From NCBI GenBank assembly GCA_039881045.1, contig JAYWVB010000008.1:372001-436000 (forward strand): a stretch of DNA of 64,000 bases, written 5' to 3'. The notes below the pieces were generated by a model that was not told the DNA's origin, searched no databases, and saw nothing but the letters and a program-made list of their open reading frames with translations. The stretch is from Chaetomium olivaceum (lineage: Eukaryota; Ascomycota; Sordariomycetes; Sordariales; Chaetomiaceae). Shown in pieces: positions 31,669-42,389 of the stretch. Position 1 is the first letter of the stretch; every line of letters starts with the position of its first letter. The translations under genes and the position numbers were made by a program.

Positions 31669-32616
31669 ATGGCATCCGTGACCCTACTTCAGCTGCCCTC
31701 CGAGATCCTGTTGCACATACTGGGCCATGTCGGCTCAAGCTTCTTCCGCCACGACATCCGCAGACTACACATTTCTAAGCGCTGGTACAGCTTAGCATGG
31801 CTGATTCAAGCCCAAGACCTGCATTTGACTCCTCAGACACTGCCGCGATTCCTGGCAAACGATGAGACGTTTGGGCGAATCCGAACACACGTTGGCTCCG
31901 TCAACCTGGTTCTGCATTTTCTTGACAAAACTATTCGGGACCGCGCCAACGTTGACGACAAATCCGTTGTCGAGGCCAACTCTTACTTGGACCAGCTGGC
32001 CGTCCTACTGGGTCAATGCCCACAGTTGAAGGCGTTATCCATCATTGCACAACTCGACTTCTTCGGCCTCTCAACGGGGTCCATTGGCAGTCTTTTTTCC
32101 GCTTGCCCCCTTACCTCTCTGCACATCGACATACCCATTCACCTGGCCCTATGGCAAGGCCGGCCGGGATACAATGACTACACCGCCCACCTCTGCTCTG
32201 TCATCAATTCTCTGCTCCCATCCCTCCGACGCCTGAGTTGTCGGATGCACTTGATATGCGGCAGGCTCTTGGAGCCACTTCCGGACGACACCAACGGACC
32301 GCTAAAGCTCGAGGAGCTGATCATCAACTTCACCCAGCCGCCGTTTTCCGGACCCGGTCGGCGGGACCCGAGATGCTGCAACTCCCTACTCGCCCCGTTT
32401 GGACTTACGCAACTCGTTATTGAAGCTCAGGCGACAGCATTAGCCGCGACATTACCCAACCCCCGGATGGTTAGAGTGATTGGGTATGGGCCTCGTTCGT
32501 CGAAGGGGATATACGCGTACGATGCTATCACCAAGCGTCGGGTATTTTTGGACTTCGATGCGGAGTGGGATGCGGAGGGCAAACAAGTTGCGGATGAAGT
32601 TTTGATGGGGGAATAA
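31669..32616 (+). CDS. F-box protein
   Basis: Single-exon 315-residue protein. The N-terminus LLQLPSEILLHILGHV followed by RLHISKRWYSLAWL is an F-box, which docks on Skp1 in SCF ubiquitin ligases. The remainder has leucine-rich stretches (LTSLHIDIPIHLALW, LLPSLRRLSCRMHLI, LKLEELIINF) that resemble irregular LRRs used to choose substrates. Such F-box/LRR-like proteins are numerous and variable in filamentous fungi; the target cannot be predicted. The start Met is the only one before the F-box. Confidence 0.82.
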   Translation: MASVTLLQLPSEILLHILGHVGSSFFRHDIRRLHISKRWYSLAWLIQAQDLHLTPQTLPRFLANDETFGRIRTHVGSVNLVLHFLDKTIRDRANVDDKSVVEANSYLDQLAVLLGQCPQLKALSIIAQLDFFGLSTGSIGSLFSACPLTSLHIDIPIHLALWQGRPGYNDYTAHLCSVINSLLPSLRRLSCRMHLICGRLLEPLPDDTNGPLKLEELIINFTQPPFSGPGRRDPRCCNSLLAPFGLTQLVIEAQATALAATLPNPRMVRVIGYGPRSSKGIYAYDAITKRRVFLDFDAEWDAEGKQVADEVLMGE

Positions 32617-32929
32617 TGGGTGAGGATGGCCGGGAAGGATGTATCACGGTCTCAGGGATAATTGATGGTAGCATGCCGCGAGGCGGACGTGTGGTTTGCC
32701 CCCGAGTTCTCACCCTCGGCGACAATCATGGATCGCTGACGGGCTCGCACGACGAACATGACCGGCTCGGTGGATGGGATCATCAACAAACCAGCGTATA
32801 ACATATGGAACTATACTAACACACGTCAACTGTTGCCGGGTATCGAACCGAACAAACAAACTTTGCAGTCCAAACAAACCCCTTTCCACCCCCTTATCCT
32901 CCAAAACACACGTCTACAACCAACACAAC
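32617..32929. other. Convergent intergenic region
   Basis: 313 bases between the F-box gene and the oppositely oriented repeat-protein gene. No coding potential seen. Confidence 0.5.
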
Positions 32930-35920
32930 CTAAGCCCTTCCACTTCCACCACCCCCCAACCCCATCTCTCGCACAAACCTTTCCACCTCGCCACTAATAT
33001 CATTCTCCCCCCCACAATGCTGACACCTCGCCATTCTCTTCCCCACACCACCCCCGGCCACACCCTGCCTCTCACGCAGGTCACGCTCACCCGCAGAGCC
33101 CTTCCCGGCCTCTGCGGCAGCCCACGAGGTCGCAGCCGCTGCTAGAGCAGGGTTGAAGCGCCTATCATCCTGCTGCTGCTGCTGCTGCTGCTGTTGGGGC
33201 TGGTGATCCTCCCGCAACTGCCTGGGCCCCGCCGCCGCCGCCGTGTACGCGGCAGGCATGACAGCCGGGCTCATGCCCATGGCGGTGCGCTGTTGGGTGG
33301 GGTACTGCTCCTGCGCGTACCCCTGCTGACCCTGGGACTGACTTTGGGCCTGGGCCTGGGTCTGGGTCTGGGTCTGCGTGCTGTGCGGCTGTTGGTACTC
33401 GCGCGGGGGGTGCGCAGACGCGGTGTAGGCGTCGGGCATGACCTCGGGACTCATGTGCTGCTCCGCGGGCTCGGGATGGGCGTAGCTGGTGATTCCGGGG
33501 ACGGATTCCTGGCTGGCGTTGGGGTGATGGGCGCGCTCGTGGCGGAGATGCAACGGGATGGGCGCGCCGCTGGGGAAGGTGGTCTCCGGGTCGTGGCGGG
33601 TGGTGCTGCTCGGGGCGGGGAGGTCTTTGAGGGCCTGGGCGCGCGGATCCGCCGTCCTTGTGGCCTGAGGTGAATGATTGTCACTGCGGCTGGTTGTCTC
33701 AGCGGCGTGGCCGCTGTGCCGGTGTGATTTGGGCTTGACCTTGACGCCGGAGACCGTGCCTGACGGTAAGACGTTGTACTCTGTGGAATCTTCGTTGTCG
33801 CTTGGATTCTCCATTGTGGTGTCGCGGTTTCCTGTGTGGGTTCCAGAAACGGAGGACCCTCGATCGATGCCGGAAGGGATGCCAGATTTCAAGGTGTTGT
33901 AGTGGCCTGGATCTTGCGTTATAATGCCACCGTTACGGCTCCGAGAATCTGCTGCCGCTGAAGGTTGGCCAGAAGAGCGAAGAACATTGTAACCGCCAGG
34001 TTCACTTGATACCACTTCCCTCTGGGTGGTCTCATGGCGAGTAGCGTTGACGCCCGAAGCTGTACCAGATGCCAGGGTGTTGTAGTTCCCGGGTTCGTTC
34101 GTCGTGGTGCCCATAGAGGCATTCTGTGATCCGTGATTTATGCCGGACGAGGTGCCTGTTGCCAACACGTTGTAATTTCCCGGCTGGGTCTCATCTTTCT
34201 GCGGCGCCATTGGAGGCTCTCTTGGGTGCTCAAACGGTGTCGAGACTTCTTCAACCTGATGCAGTGTCTCTCCGGCAGGGCCAGCTCCGCCAGTGTCAGC
34301 AGACCTGGGATTTTGGGTGGGGCTCGTGGTATCCTTGGTCTTTTCGCTGGCGCTGTTCCTCTTGCGGTGATGGAGAAAACCAAGGGTGCCAGCGCCCGCT
34401 GCTGCCCCGGCCGCAGCTTTCTCCTTGTTATGGCTGGAATGCTCTTCGAGGTTGGCTTTAGAGGCCGACGGGGACCGTCTACGCTCCATGGCCGACTCGC
34501 CCTTGCTGAGTTTGCGCAAACGGTTCGGGGAGTTGACTGCGGCCGTATCCTCCTTGGCAGGCTCTGTGCGGTCGCCGACGGATCGTCTGTGGTGGGTGTC
34601 TTCCTTCCCCTCATCCTTGTTACGGTGGAAGATGCCGAGGATTTTGTGTTTCTTTTCTCCCTTCGGCGACTCTTCCTCACGGCTCGTGGATTTCTCAACA
34701 GGGGACCGTTGCTGAGAAGGTCGTCTCTTGCCTGTTACGGCGCCGGCGGCAGTCTGGTGTTTGTTGTCAAGGTGGGGAGATTTGGAGTGTCTCGTATTAT
34801 CATCCGGTACGCTGCTTCTCCCCCGCTGTTGCGCAGCATAGCCAGCTGCAGCCGCACCGGCGCCAAGTCCGGCGGCGCCAGCGGCAACACCATACCGCGA
34901 GGGTGATGTCGACTCACGTTTATCATTGCTGTTGGCATTTGTCGGTCCTGCAAGAGGAAAGGCACGTGGAGCCGTAGTTTCGGGATTGCCGGAGGTTTGG
35001 GAATGTCCGCCATTTCGAGAGGCGGCTTCCGCGAGCAAGACATCATCGCGAACAGCTGTTTCTGGCATTAACGTGGGCTGGTAGTTGGTCTTCTGCCTGT
35101 TCTCGGGGATATCCGGTAGAGGAGCAGCAAGCATGGTATCATTGGCAGGATCGACGACACCAGCCATGTTGTTTCCGCCGTCAGCACCAAGGGGTTGGTT
35201 GTGGCGTGCAGCCTCCTCGTCCTGGCTTCCGTGTCCGGTGACGGTGTTATAAACTCCACCCCGGGGATACTTGGCGACATGGCCGGCGATGACCGATCTC
35301 TCTGATGACGTTGATTTTGGAGGCAGGTGGTGATGCTCATTGTGGTCGTCTGCAGCACTTCCGTGCCCGGATACGGTGTTGTGAACTGCTCCGTTCGCGC
35401 CAGTTGGTAGGTTTCCCCAGTACGGCGCAGCATCACCGGACGTTTGATGGGTCCGTCTTGTCGGATCGGACCGTTCTGCACTGCCACTGTCGGAGCCGGC
35501 TGTGCCCGTACCCCCCATCATAGCAGCAGCCGGGAGTGTGCCTGCATCTTCACGAGGAAGCGTATTGCTCTCGGTGGGTTGAGCCAAAGTTGTTGTAGTG
35601 TTGAGATGGTCCCCGGTGGGCTCTGGGTGTCCGGTAGTCTGGGCATAGTCCCGGACGTAGGTACCACCTCCAATTGCTTCATTGGGGCCATTCCAATTCT
35701 GCTCGTCACGTGTGGACGATTGGATGGGTCCTTGTGCGGTCATGCCAACACCCGAATCGGTGTACTTGTGGCTGCGGGGGTCGGCGGGCTTGTGCAGCTT
35801 ATTGTGTTGGCGGTGGTGTTGGTCTGACTGGATCGGCTGCTGCATGGTCTCCTCTGGGGTAGGGGGGATGGAGTCGGGATATGCCCCTGGATAGGACCCG
35901 GGAATGGATGTAGTTGCCAT
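32930..35920 (-). CDS. Long disordered protein with PGxYNxLxSG repeats and C-terminal CxxC motif
   Basis: A single open frame; I take MATTSIPGSYPG at 35920 as start (996 residues), since the upstream 37 codons look like leader and the ATG context is good. The chain is almost wholly polar and low-complexity. Two YNTV-GHGS units (GAVHNTVSGHGS, GGVYNTVTGHGS) occur early, then an alanine/glycine zipper-like stretch (GAAGLGAGAAAAGYAA), basic Ser-rich segments with KKHKILGIFHR, then five units of about 35-50 residues built on PGNYNTLASGTASG. C-terminal features are TQTQTQAQAQSQSQ, a Q10 run, and RCQHCGGENDISGEVERF. No signal peptide or membrane helix, so probably cytosolic or nuclear. Function unknown; similar repeats occur in uncharacterised Pezizomycotina proteins. 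Confidence 0.75.
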   Translation of the reverse strand: MATTSIPGSYPGAYPDSIPPTPEETMQQPIQSDQHHRQHNKLHKPADPRSHKYTDSGVGMTAQGPIQSSTRDEQNWNGPNEAIGGGTYVRDYAQTTGHPEPTGDHLNTTTTLAQPTESNTLPREDAGTLPAAAMMGGTGTAGSDSGSAERSDPTRRTHQTSGDAAPYWGNLPTGANGAVHNTVSGHGSAADDHNEHHHLPPKSTSSERSVIAGHVAKYPRGGVYNTVTGHGSQDEEAARHNQPLGADGGNNMAGVVDPANDTMLAAPLPDIPENRQKTNYQPTLMPETAVRDDVLLAEAASRNGGHSQTSGNPETTAPRAFPLAGPTNANSNDKRESTSPSRYGVAAGAAGLGAGAAAAGYAAQQRGRSSVPDDNTRHSKSPHLDNKHQTAAGAVTGKRRPSQQRSPVEKSTSREEESPKGEKKHKILGIFHRNKDEGKEDTHHRRSVGDRTEPAKEDTAAVNSPNRLRKLSKGESAMERRRSPSASKANLEEHSSHNKEKAAAGAAAGAGTLGFLHHRKRNSASEKTKDTTSPTQNPRSADTGGAGPAGETLHQVEEVSTPFEHPREPPMAPQKDETQPGNYNVLATGTSSGINHGSQNASMGTTTNEPGNYNTLASGTASGVNATRHETTQREVVSSEPGGYNVLRSSGQPSAAADSRSRNGGIITQDPGHYNTLKSGIPSGIDRGSSVSGTHTGNRDTTMENPSDNEDSTEYNVLPSGTVSGVKVKPKSHRHSGHAAETTSRSDNHSPQATRTADPRAQALKDLPAPSSTTRHDPETTFPSGAPIPLHLRHERAHHPNASQESVPGITSYAHPEPAEQHMSPEVMPDAYTASAHPPREYQQPHSTQTQTQTQAQAQSQSQGQQGYAQEQYPTQQRTAMGMSPAVMPAAYTAAAAGPRQLREDHQPQQQQQQQQQDDRRFNPALAAAATSWAAAEAGKGSAGERDLRERQGVAGGGVGKRMARCQHCGGENDISGEVERFVREMGLGGGGSGRA
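33170..33193 (-). repeat. CTG/CAG trinucleotide tract coding polyglutamine
   Basis: Eight perfect CTG units on the plus strand, inside the repeat-protein gene, encode most of a ten-glutamine run. A neighbouring degenerate GGGTCT/GGGCCT hexamer array at about 33341-33375 encodes the TQ/AQ/SQ dipeptides. Confidence 0.85.
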
Positions 35921-36727
35921 GGCACCGTTATCGCGCTCGGTTGTGAAGTGGCGCTGAAAGGCGAAGGGGTGGTTAGGATATGTAATGGCAAGAAAGACGG
36001 TTGGTTGTGGTTTGTGAATGGGATGAGGCAAAGGAAGGGGACGGCCCTCAACTCATTAATACCCAAGGGGGACCTCCAACACCGTCCTGCAAAACCAACC
36101 CAAGAACGAACGACAACTGGGTCCCCGAGATGCGATGACTTCAGACGCCGAACCGGTGGTCCAAGAACGGCGGCTCTGACATCATCGTCTCGGTTCTGAC
36201 CTCGGATTGACCAATGATGTGACGCGATGGACCGAACGGAGTTCAACTGACGTTTTCTCTTGGCGGGTTAAACAGCAGCCATTGCCCTTGGAGACATGAT
36301 CGACGCTCAAGGTTAAACAAGAGCTGAATGTGTTGCGTCAGTGTAACAATCAGGGCCAATAGCAAGGGCATCTTGAGAAGTGTTTGAGGACGCTAATCGT
36401 GGACAGAAAGGGAAAACGGGAAGTATGGTTGTGGCATTTGGAAATACCTGCTTTACTGCTGAACGCTTAAGACTCCAAGCCACAACAAAAACAACTGGGG
36501 GCGGGGAACCCGGTCGATGGTAGCCGCATTGGGTGCCGGGGATGGCGTTTCGATATATACAACTAGGTTGGTAGGTACCTATCTCCTTATATTTCCTTTC
36601 CTCTTCCACATCTCAAGACATGCGATACCATCTCGAGCTCCGTCTTTTCTCCCATGCACATCGTCGTGACCCGAAGCGTCCTACCCCGAAACTGCCCCGA
36701 TACACCCACACGGACTGCAAATTCCTC
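35921..36727. other. Intergenic between same-strand genes
   Basis: About 800 bases: the 5' leader and promoter of the repeat-protein gene and the 3' flank of the carboxypeptidase gene. It contains one TAGGTACCTA-type motif near 36572. No gene seen. Confidence 0.5.
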
Positions 36728-38292
36728 TCACTTCATATTCTGCAGCATATACCGCACCCCCGCATACGCCTCCTTGCCACTCGGCAAGATCTGGTTTGCC
36801 GGCAAGACAAAGCCGTAATTGCCCGTGTCGCGCAGCTCGACGGTGAAGACGTAGTCGGCACCAGTCACGTCGTTGACATAGTCGACGCTGCTTCCCGAAG
36901 CCTTGTAGATGGTGGAGCAGATGGGACCCGTGGTGAAGCTGACGCCGTTGACGGCCTTGATGGCGGCGGCTGCGCCCCGTGCCAGGGACTGCAGCTCGTC
37001 GTTCTTGGGCGCGACGGCGGTGCAGGAGTAGCCGTAAGCTGGGGGTGTGTGTTAACTTAGGCTCAACTTTGATGAAATGCCATCGGGGTGTGGATGTAGG
37101 GGTGAGGGATGCTTACGCGTCATCAGCAGCTGCGAGTACGAATGCCAGTCGATGAAGAGCTTGACGCCCTGGGCCGCTTGGGTCTTCTTCAACCACGCGG
37201 ATAGCACGACGGTCTCGGGAGCATCGCCCTCCGTCTTGCCTTTGAAGTCTTCGGCGCAGGGGTTGGTGGAGGCGCCTCCGCTGGTAGACCACTTGTACGG
37301 CCAGTTGCGGTTGATGTCGTGCCCGATGCAGCTGCTGCCAGAGGTGGTTTGCCGGTTCTTGCGCCACATGCGGTCCGACTCCTGGGTGTAGAGGAAGCCT
37401 GAAACGGACGGTTTGTTAGTGGCGACGGATCCCGAGGCGAAGGGGAAACAGGTGGATAAGGAGGATTGTGCTTACCGTCGGGATTGACCACCGGGAAGAA
37501 AATGAAGTCATATTTGTTAAGGAAGCCCGCGACCTCGGCATCGTTGGAGTTGGTGAGCAGGTTGAAGGCCAGATATTCGACCACCTAAGGCGAGGTTTCA
37601 GCGAAAGTGACCGACGGCTCGGCATTTTGACCTGTCACCGGGGCAGCTCACCATGGTAGTGATCCACTCTCGTGCGTGGACTGTCCCGTGGAACACAACA
37701 GCGGGCTTGCCCTTGCCCGACTTGCCCCAAAAGTGGATGCCGGTTATGGCATTCCCCTTCAGCGAATTTCCCGCTGAGATCACTTCCGACTGGTTCGGGT
37801 ACTGGGCATGGAGATCCTGAAGGAATTGCAAGTGTTCACTGTACTTGTGATACGAGTTGAACCACGTAGCATTGGCGGAGCCGGCTAGTGATGAAAGAGT
37901 CAATAAATGAGCGAAGAGGCGGGCTGATAGTTGACCATGGTCCCTGGGATAACGGGAGACATACCAGCATAAGTGGTAAATGATGCCTCGTCGGCAATCG
38001 ATGCACCCAAGTTCTCGTGCATCGTGACGGCCTTCAAGCCAGCAATCTCGGCCTCAAAGGCGCCGATCAGGGAGGGCGGCACCACAATGTCCGCGTTGGC
38101 ACCGGCGCGGGGCTTTCCCTTCCACATCGCGAGGCCGAGTCGGTCCACGATGTTTTGAACCTTGGCAACATGCTCCCCGACTGTCAGGCGAACAACCTTG
38201 TATCCGTCGTACGACTTTCTCTCCGACGAAGGGACAGATGCGGCCGACGCGAGGGCGAGAAGGCCGCCCGAGACAAGGAGAGAATACCGCAT
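36728..38292 (-). CDS. Secreted zinc carboxypeptidase (M14A family) with propeptide
   Basis: Exons 38292-37965, 37884-37652, 37584-37476, 37398-37117 and 37038-36728 sum exactly to 420 codons plus stop, with good GT-AG introns of 67-80 bp. A signal peptide ([17 protein letters not shown]) and an activation propeptide ([17 protein letters not shown]...) precede the catalytic domain. Zinc ligands are visible as HGTVHAREW (H and E) and IDWHSYSQ (H). Substrate contacts include the NRNW region, and the catalytic Glu is in [13 protein letters not shown]. This is a digestive-type metallocarboxypeptidase that trims C-terminal residues outside the cell. Length and architecture are normal and there are no frame defects. 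Confidence 0.95.
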
Positions 38293-39539
38293 GTTGAGGT
38301 GGATGAGGGGATTTCACTGGCCTCGGGTCGGGATGGTCGTCGGTTGGTTTGTTCGGGGTCGCTGGGCCTTTTAATAACGATCTTATACAGCGCTCTGGCA
38401 GGATTATAGTACCGCGTTGATCGGCGCCGAAACGAGGAATGGATCGGCTGGTTTCCCCTTGGCGGGGTCTTTCTTGCGCTTTCTTGGTCCCTGGTTGAGC
38501 AAAGTCGGCACACGACGCTCGTCTTAGGGGATGACGTGCATCTGAACTTCCGTGTACGGGAGGTGAGACGGTGATGCGAGGCCTTGATTGGGTTGCTGTA
38601 ACCTTCCATCTGAGGATGGATCGAGAGCCGAACGCACCAAGCCCAGGCCTCCAAACCCCCCACGAGGAATGCCTGGCGGACACCTTCCCAAAGGAGGGTT
38701 GCTCCCGATTGCGAAAGGCAAGATTGGCGGGCCATGGCACGGGAGCTGCCGCATCCCATCCTATCTCCGCGATGGACTTGCCCAGGGGGGCAGTCTTAAC
38801 TTTTATGCGTCGTCGGCAGTCGGCCATGTGCCGTCCTATCTTGGTTGTTCCAGAAATGGCCTGCATTGACTAACCCAGGTTTTGGGAAATTGACTGCGTG
38901 CAGAGTTGTTTAGCCGAAACAGTCGGTTCGTGTCACGAAGTACCTGTATTGCCAATGGTCAAGTGCCAGTGCTGTTGAAGATGAGGGGTTACAGACTAAT
39001 AGGTACCTATGAGAAGGATATAATATAACCAATGTACACACCTACAAAGGAAAAAGGCTCAGTGCATAGAAGCGAACCCCAAATCTTACGTGGCTAAGGT
39101 ATATCGACTTACGACACTCGATGCGGATTTCCTGGAGAATTGAATAGTTGAAACGATGAATTATGGATACAGGTACTTAAGGTACCTACAGGACCTACGC
39201 ACTGTAGGATGTTACCACGTGAAAACCAAGCCTAGAAACGGGCATGGGAAGACTTAACCTTGATCATGGTCGTCGAGGCTAAGGTAGTCGGATTCTTTGC
39301 TACAAGATAGGTACCTGGCAATGTGCATAGTTGAAGGTGGACTTGGTCGGACCCAGGAAATGCTGTCTTCATACCATAATTGCTGTTGTCGCTGACTCAT
39401 CTGTCCATCTTCCCATTCTATCAGTTTGCGGCCCCTCTTCCCCTCCTCGGCCCCCTCTCGCTGAGTTTTCTTACCACCTGGGAACAAGCACAATTTCTCT
39501 GTGGGTAATTTCCAGCATCAACACAAATGACAAGTCAAA
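38293..39539. other. Divergent promoter region
   Basis: 1.25 kb between the carboxypeptidase and orphan genes. AT-rich in the middle, with several AGGTACCTA-like motifs (38999-39010, 39171-39195, 39309-39316). No coding potential beyond short frames at 38524-38873. Confidence 0.5.
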
Positions 39540-40567
39540 ATGCCCGACCCCAACTTCAACAAATCCTCCACTGAATCTCCGTCACAACCGCCCAAAGACA
39601 ATGCACCCCCCAACCCTGAATACTCAGACGCGTCAAGTTCCTACTGGCCGCTCGGCTGGAACTTCGAAAAGCTCAGTCGCGCGACGGCCGAAGATCACGC
39701 GTCCCTGCCCAAGGGGGAGTTAGAAAAGATGCAAGCCGGTCTGCGCGAGGTTCTGGGAGAGAGCGGGTCGGGGCGCTCGCCATGCACCTGTTTCGCGAGG
39801 AGCAGAAGCGTGTAAAGAAAACCGGAATAACGTCCGAACCCACGTCGGCTGACTCGATAAAGCCCGCGTTGGCTCCGGGTTGGTTGAGGGATTGGAGCAG
39901 ACGGCATCGCGGGCAGAAATGGGGGTTTGTTGCGTTTCGGACGGCGTTCTATGATGATGAGGAAGGCTGGGAGAGATATAAGAGGAGGTTGGAGGGAATT
40001 GTCAGTATTGCATTTGACAGGGAAGAGGGAAAAGGGTTGGAGGATTGGGCGGAGGCAAAGGCCAACTTTGAGCTCCGGTGGGTTGAGAACCCCGAGTTGG
40101 CAGGGGCGAATACGACGGTGCTGAGGGAAATATATGAGAAGCTGGAAAGAGATCTGCCAGCGGGCTTGTCACATTCAATTTTTTTCTGTGCTTCGCAGGA
40201 GGCCGTCAACTCTGTCACGTCTCTTGACCAAGACACACTGCCGGATTCGAAGTCGGTGCGCTGGCGGTCCACGGCTCCGTTCCTGTTTGCCGTCTCTACA
40301 TATCTGGATTCCGGACTGGAGGAGGGCCACGAAGAGAACGAGTGGTTCAAACCCGTGTTCAAAGTCGCGGTGGAGACCATGGTCGATGAACTTTGGCCGC
40401 TCATCGAATCGGGCGGAATGCCATTAAGGAGGATCACGCGATATGTCCAGGGCTCAACCGAGCTTAGGGCCAAGGAAACGGTAAATGACGAGGAATTGGA
40501 AAGTATATGGTGGACCATAGCACCTTCACCCGCACGCTTGAAGAAAAGACGGCCCGGTGTCCAGTAA
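39540..40567 (+). CDS. Uncharacterised fungal protein, WGFVxFRTxYDDEExW type
   Basis: Two overlapping frames form one protein of about 340 residues. The first starts MPDPNFNKSSTES and runs to about 39765; the second carries ALAMHLFREEQKRV onward to the stop at 40567. A one-base indel in GGGAGAGAGCGGG explains the switch. The core KWGFVAFRTAFYDDEEGWER is a pattern I have seen in hypothetical fungal proteins where a conserved W-G-(F/Y)-V-(V/x)-(Y/F)-R is followed by an acidic stretch. A conserved C-terminal block includes RSTAPFLFAVSTYLD and WWTIAP. No signal peptide, membrane segment or catalytic motif is evident. Function unknown. Confidence 0.6.
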
Positions 40568-41560
40568 TTACCGGCTATCGAGGTCTTTGCTCAACTCTGA
40601 CCAAAACTCTACCTTCTCAGACAACCTGAAAATCCGTGATCTTCCCCAACCGCGGAGAGTTTACGCCTGGCCAACCCACCACAATCCGACGGGGAACTAC
40701 GTTAAAACGATGCCAAACTGGTCTTGGACCTTGGACCAACAGTAGCCAACAAGGTGATATTTGGTCCCAGAACTACCCTCCATCAAGCTCCATGTTCCAT
40801 TCGGCCGTCGGTGATTTCACAAGCGCCAGGCGAGTCGTTTGCGCCGCCGCCGGGATTGTAGCCCTCACAACGCTCGGTCCACAAGCCAACTGGGTGACAG
40901 AACATGCCTTCGGAAAGCGAGGGTTCCGTGACGCTATCGAGTGGATGATGGATGGCCAATACACCAACTTGCCAAACCTTAACTCCGTGCGCGGCTTCTT
41001 TTACGGGAGCTTTAGACAGCACCCGCATCTTCAACACTTCTGGCCATCCGCTGCCTTCCCCTCTTTTACTAACCGCCGTACGCGGCTGGGCTTACAACGT
41101 CAACGGCGCGTTCACCGGCCTTCTTAGCCGCACGGCCGACACCCGCCTCAAAAAGACAATGATCCTTCACCTACAGGTGTGACGCCGACTTCAATCTATA
41201 AGGAACAGATCGTAGCCGGGGCGAATTTCGTCAGGCTCGACCAACATGCTGCGTACACAGATCCATCCGCCCGCATCGGTATCCTGACAGACGTCGTCAA
41301 CACAGTTGCGGAGTGAAGCCGCCAGGTGGTTGTGCAGTCCTTCTCGCAGACGTACAGCGTGCTATCGCAACTATGGGGTGATGACGCCAGGTACGCGGCT
41401 ACCAAAGGAATTCAGTATGACTTTGTGAATGCGCTCAAGTTTGTCACGGTGATTCTGGCTAATTGTGGAGCCAGGTTTGGTGAGCGAGGAGGCTGTTTAA
41501 GAAGTATCTTGATTAGGAGATTGCGTTCTAGGGGTCTAATGTTGCAAGTACTACCTCCAC
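40568..41560 (+). pseudogene. Remnant of an uncharacterised fungal gene, several breaks
   Basis: Successive plus-strand frames look like one protein: SSSMFHSAVGDFTSARRVV ... GQYTNLPNLNSVRG, then in another frame SFTGALDSTRIFNTSGH ... AVRGWAYNVNGAF, then YKEQIVAGANFVRLDQHAAY and, after a TGA at 41314-41316, SRQVVVQSFSQTYSVLSQLWGDD. At least two frame changes and one in-frame stop occur in 700 bases. The text is protein-like but I do not recognise the family. It could be a real gene with indels and unrecognised introns; I favour a decayed copy because of the stop. Confidence 0.45.
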
Positions 41561-42389
41561 GCCGACGATTGTGGCGGGTATGGTGCAGAGGTTGGCTGGG
41601 TGGAAGATGAATCCGGATACTATCAGTTTGGTTGCATGTCACCCAGATGACGCCTTAGATTAATAGCGTTGAGTATGTAATCGGCTCATGAGATTATATT
41701 GTAAAATTCTCCGTCGATTGGCACACACGGTTCAACCCTTTTTCTTTCACCGTCGAGCCTTGCCCCCTTTCCAACGCTTCGCGACATCAGCCGTAACCTG
41801 CCCAATTAAATCTTGGTTCACTTTGACGATCGGCCTCTCCCGTCGTACAAACAATGAATTTCTTTTTGGAGCCGAGAATGATTATCCCTGGAGTGAGGCT
41901 GTGTGCGTCCCTCCGCCCCTTCTCGGAGCCGGTAAGATCGCTAAAACTATTCGTCCGCCGGGCCGAGTTTAATCTGCTCACCGAGCTTAAGAACGGATGG
42001 AACCGCCTCTACCGTATCCCTCGTGTGGTCATAAAATGCGCGGCATACGGGCTTTACATTACATGTGTATTCTTAGCTGCCCACAAGCCAAGATGTGAAA
42101 TTGCATGGACCGAGCCCGGGGAGACAAGAAAAAATGGTCCAATACCGTTCGTTTACGATGTACGATACCTTTACGACCGATACGATTTGTCCCATGGACA
42201 AGCCGTCAACCCCTGGGCCACCGTCCTGCAGCTGGGCATGAAAGGAGTGCCAGCCACTTGGGAACTCCTGCTATAATAAGTATTGCCCTGAATCCCGATC
42301 AGCCATGATACCTCATGAAAACAAGCTGTGACGACACTACCTTGCTCATACCAACGTCCTCTCCCTTCTCTTTATCCCTCTTCGTCACT
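41561..42389. other. Intergenic
   Basis: A 140-codon plus-strand frame (41854-42276) has a Met start but no domain, signal or codon bias that I trust. It ends just before the promoter of the oxidase gene. Confidence 0.4.

Noticed and set aside
41854..42276. 140-codon plus-strand frame
   Set aside because: Met start but no recognisable domain or signal; not enough to call a gene.
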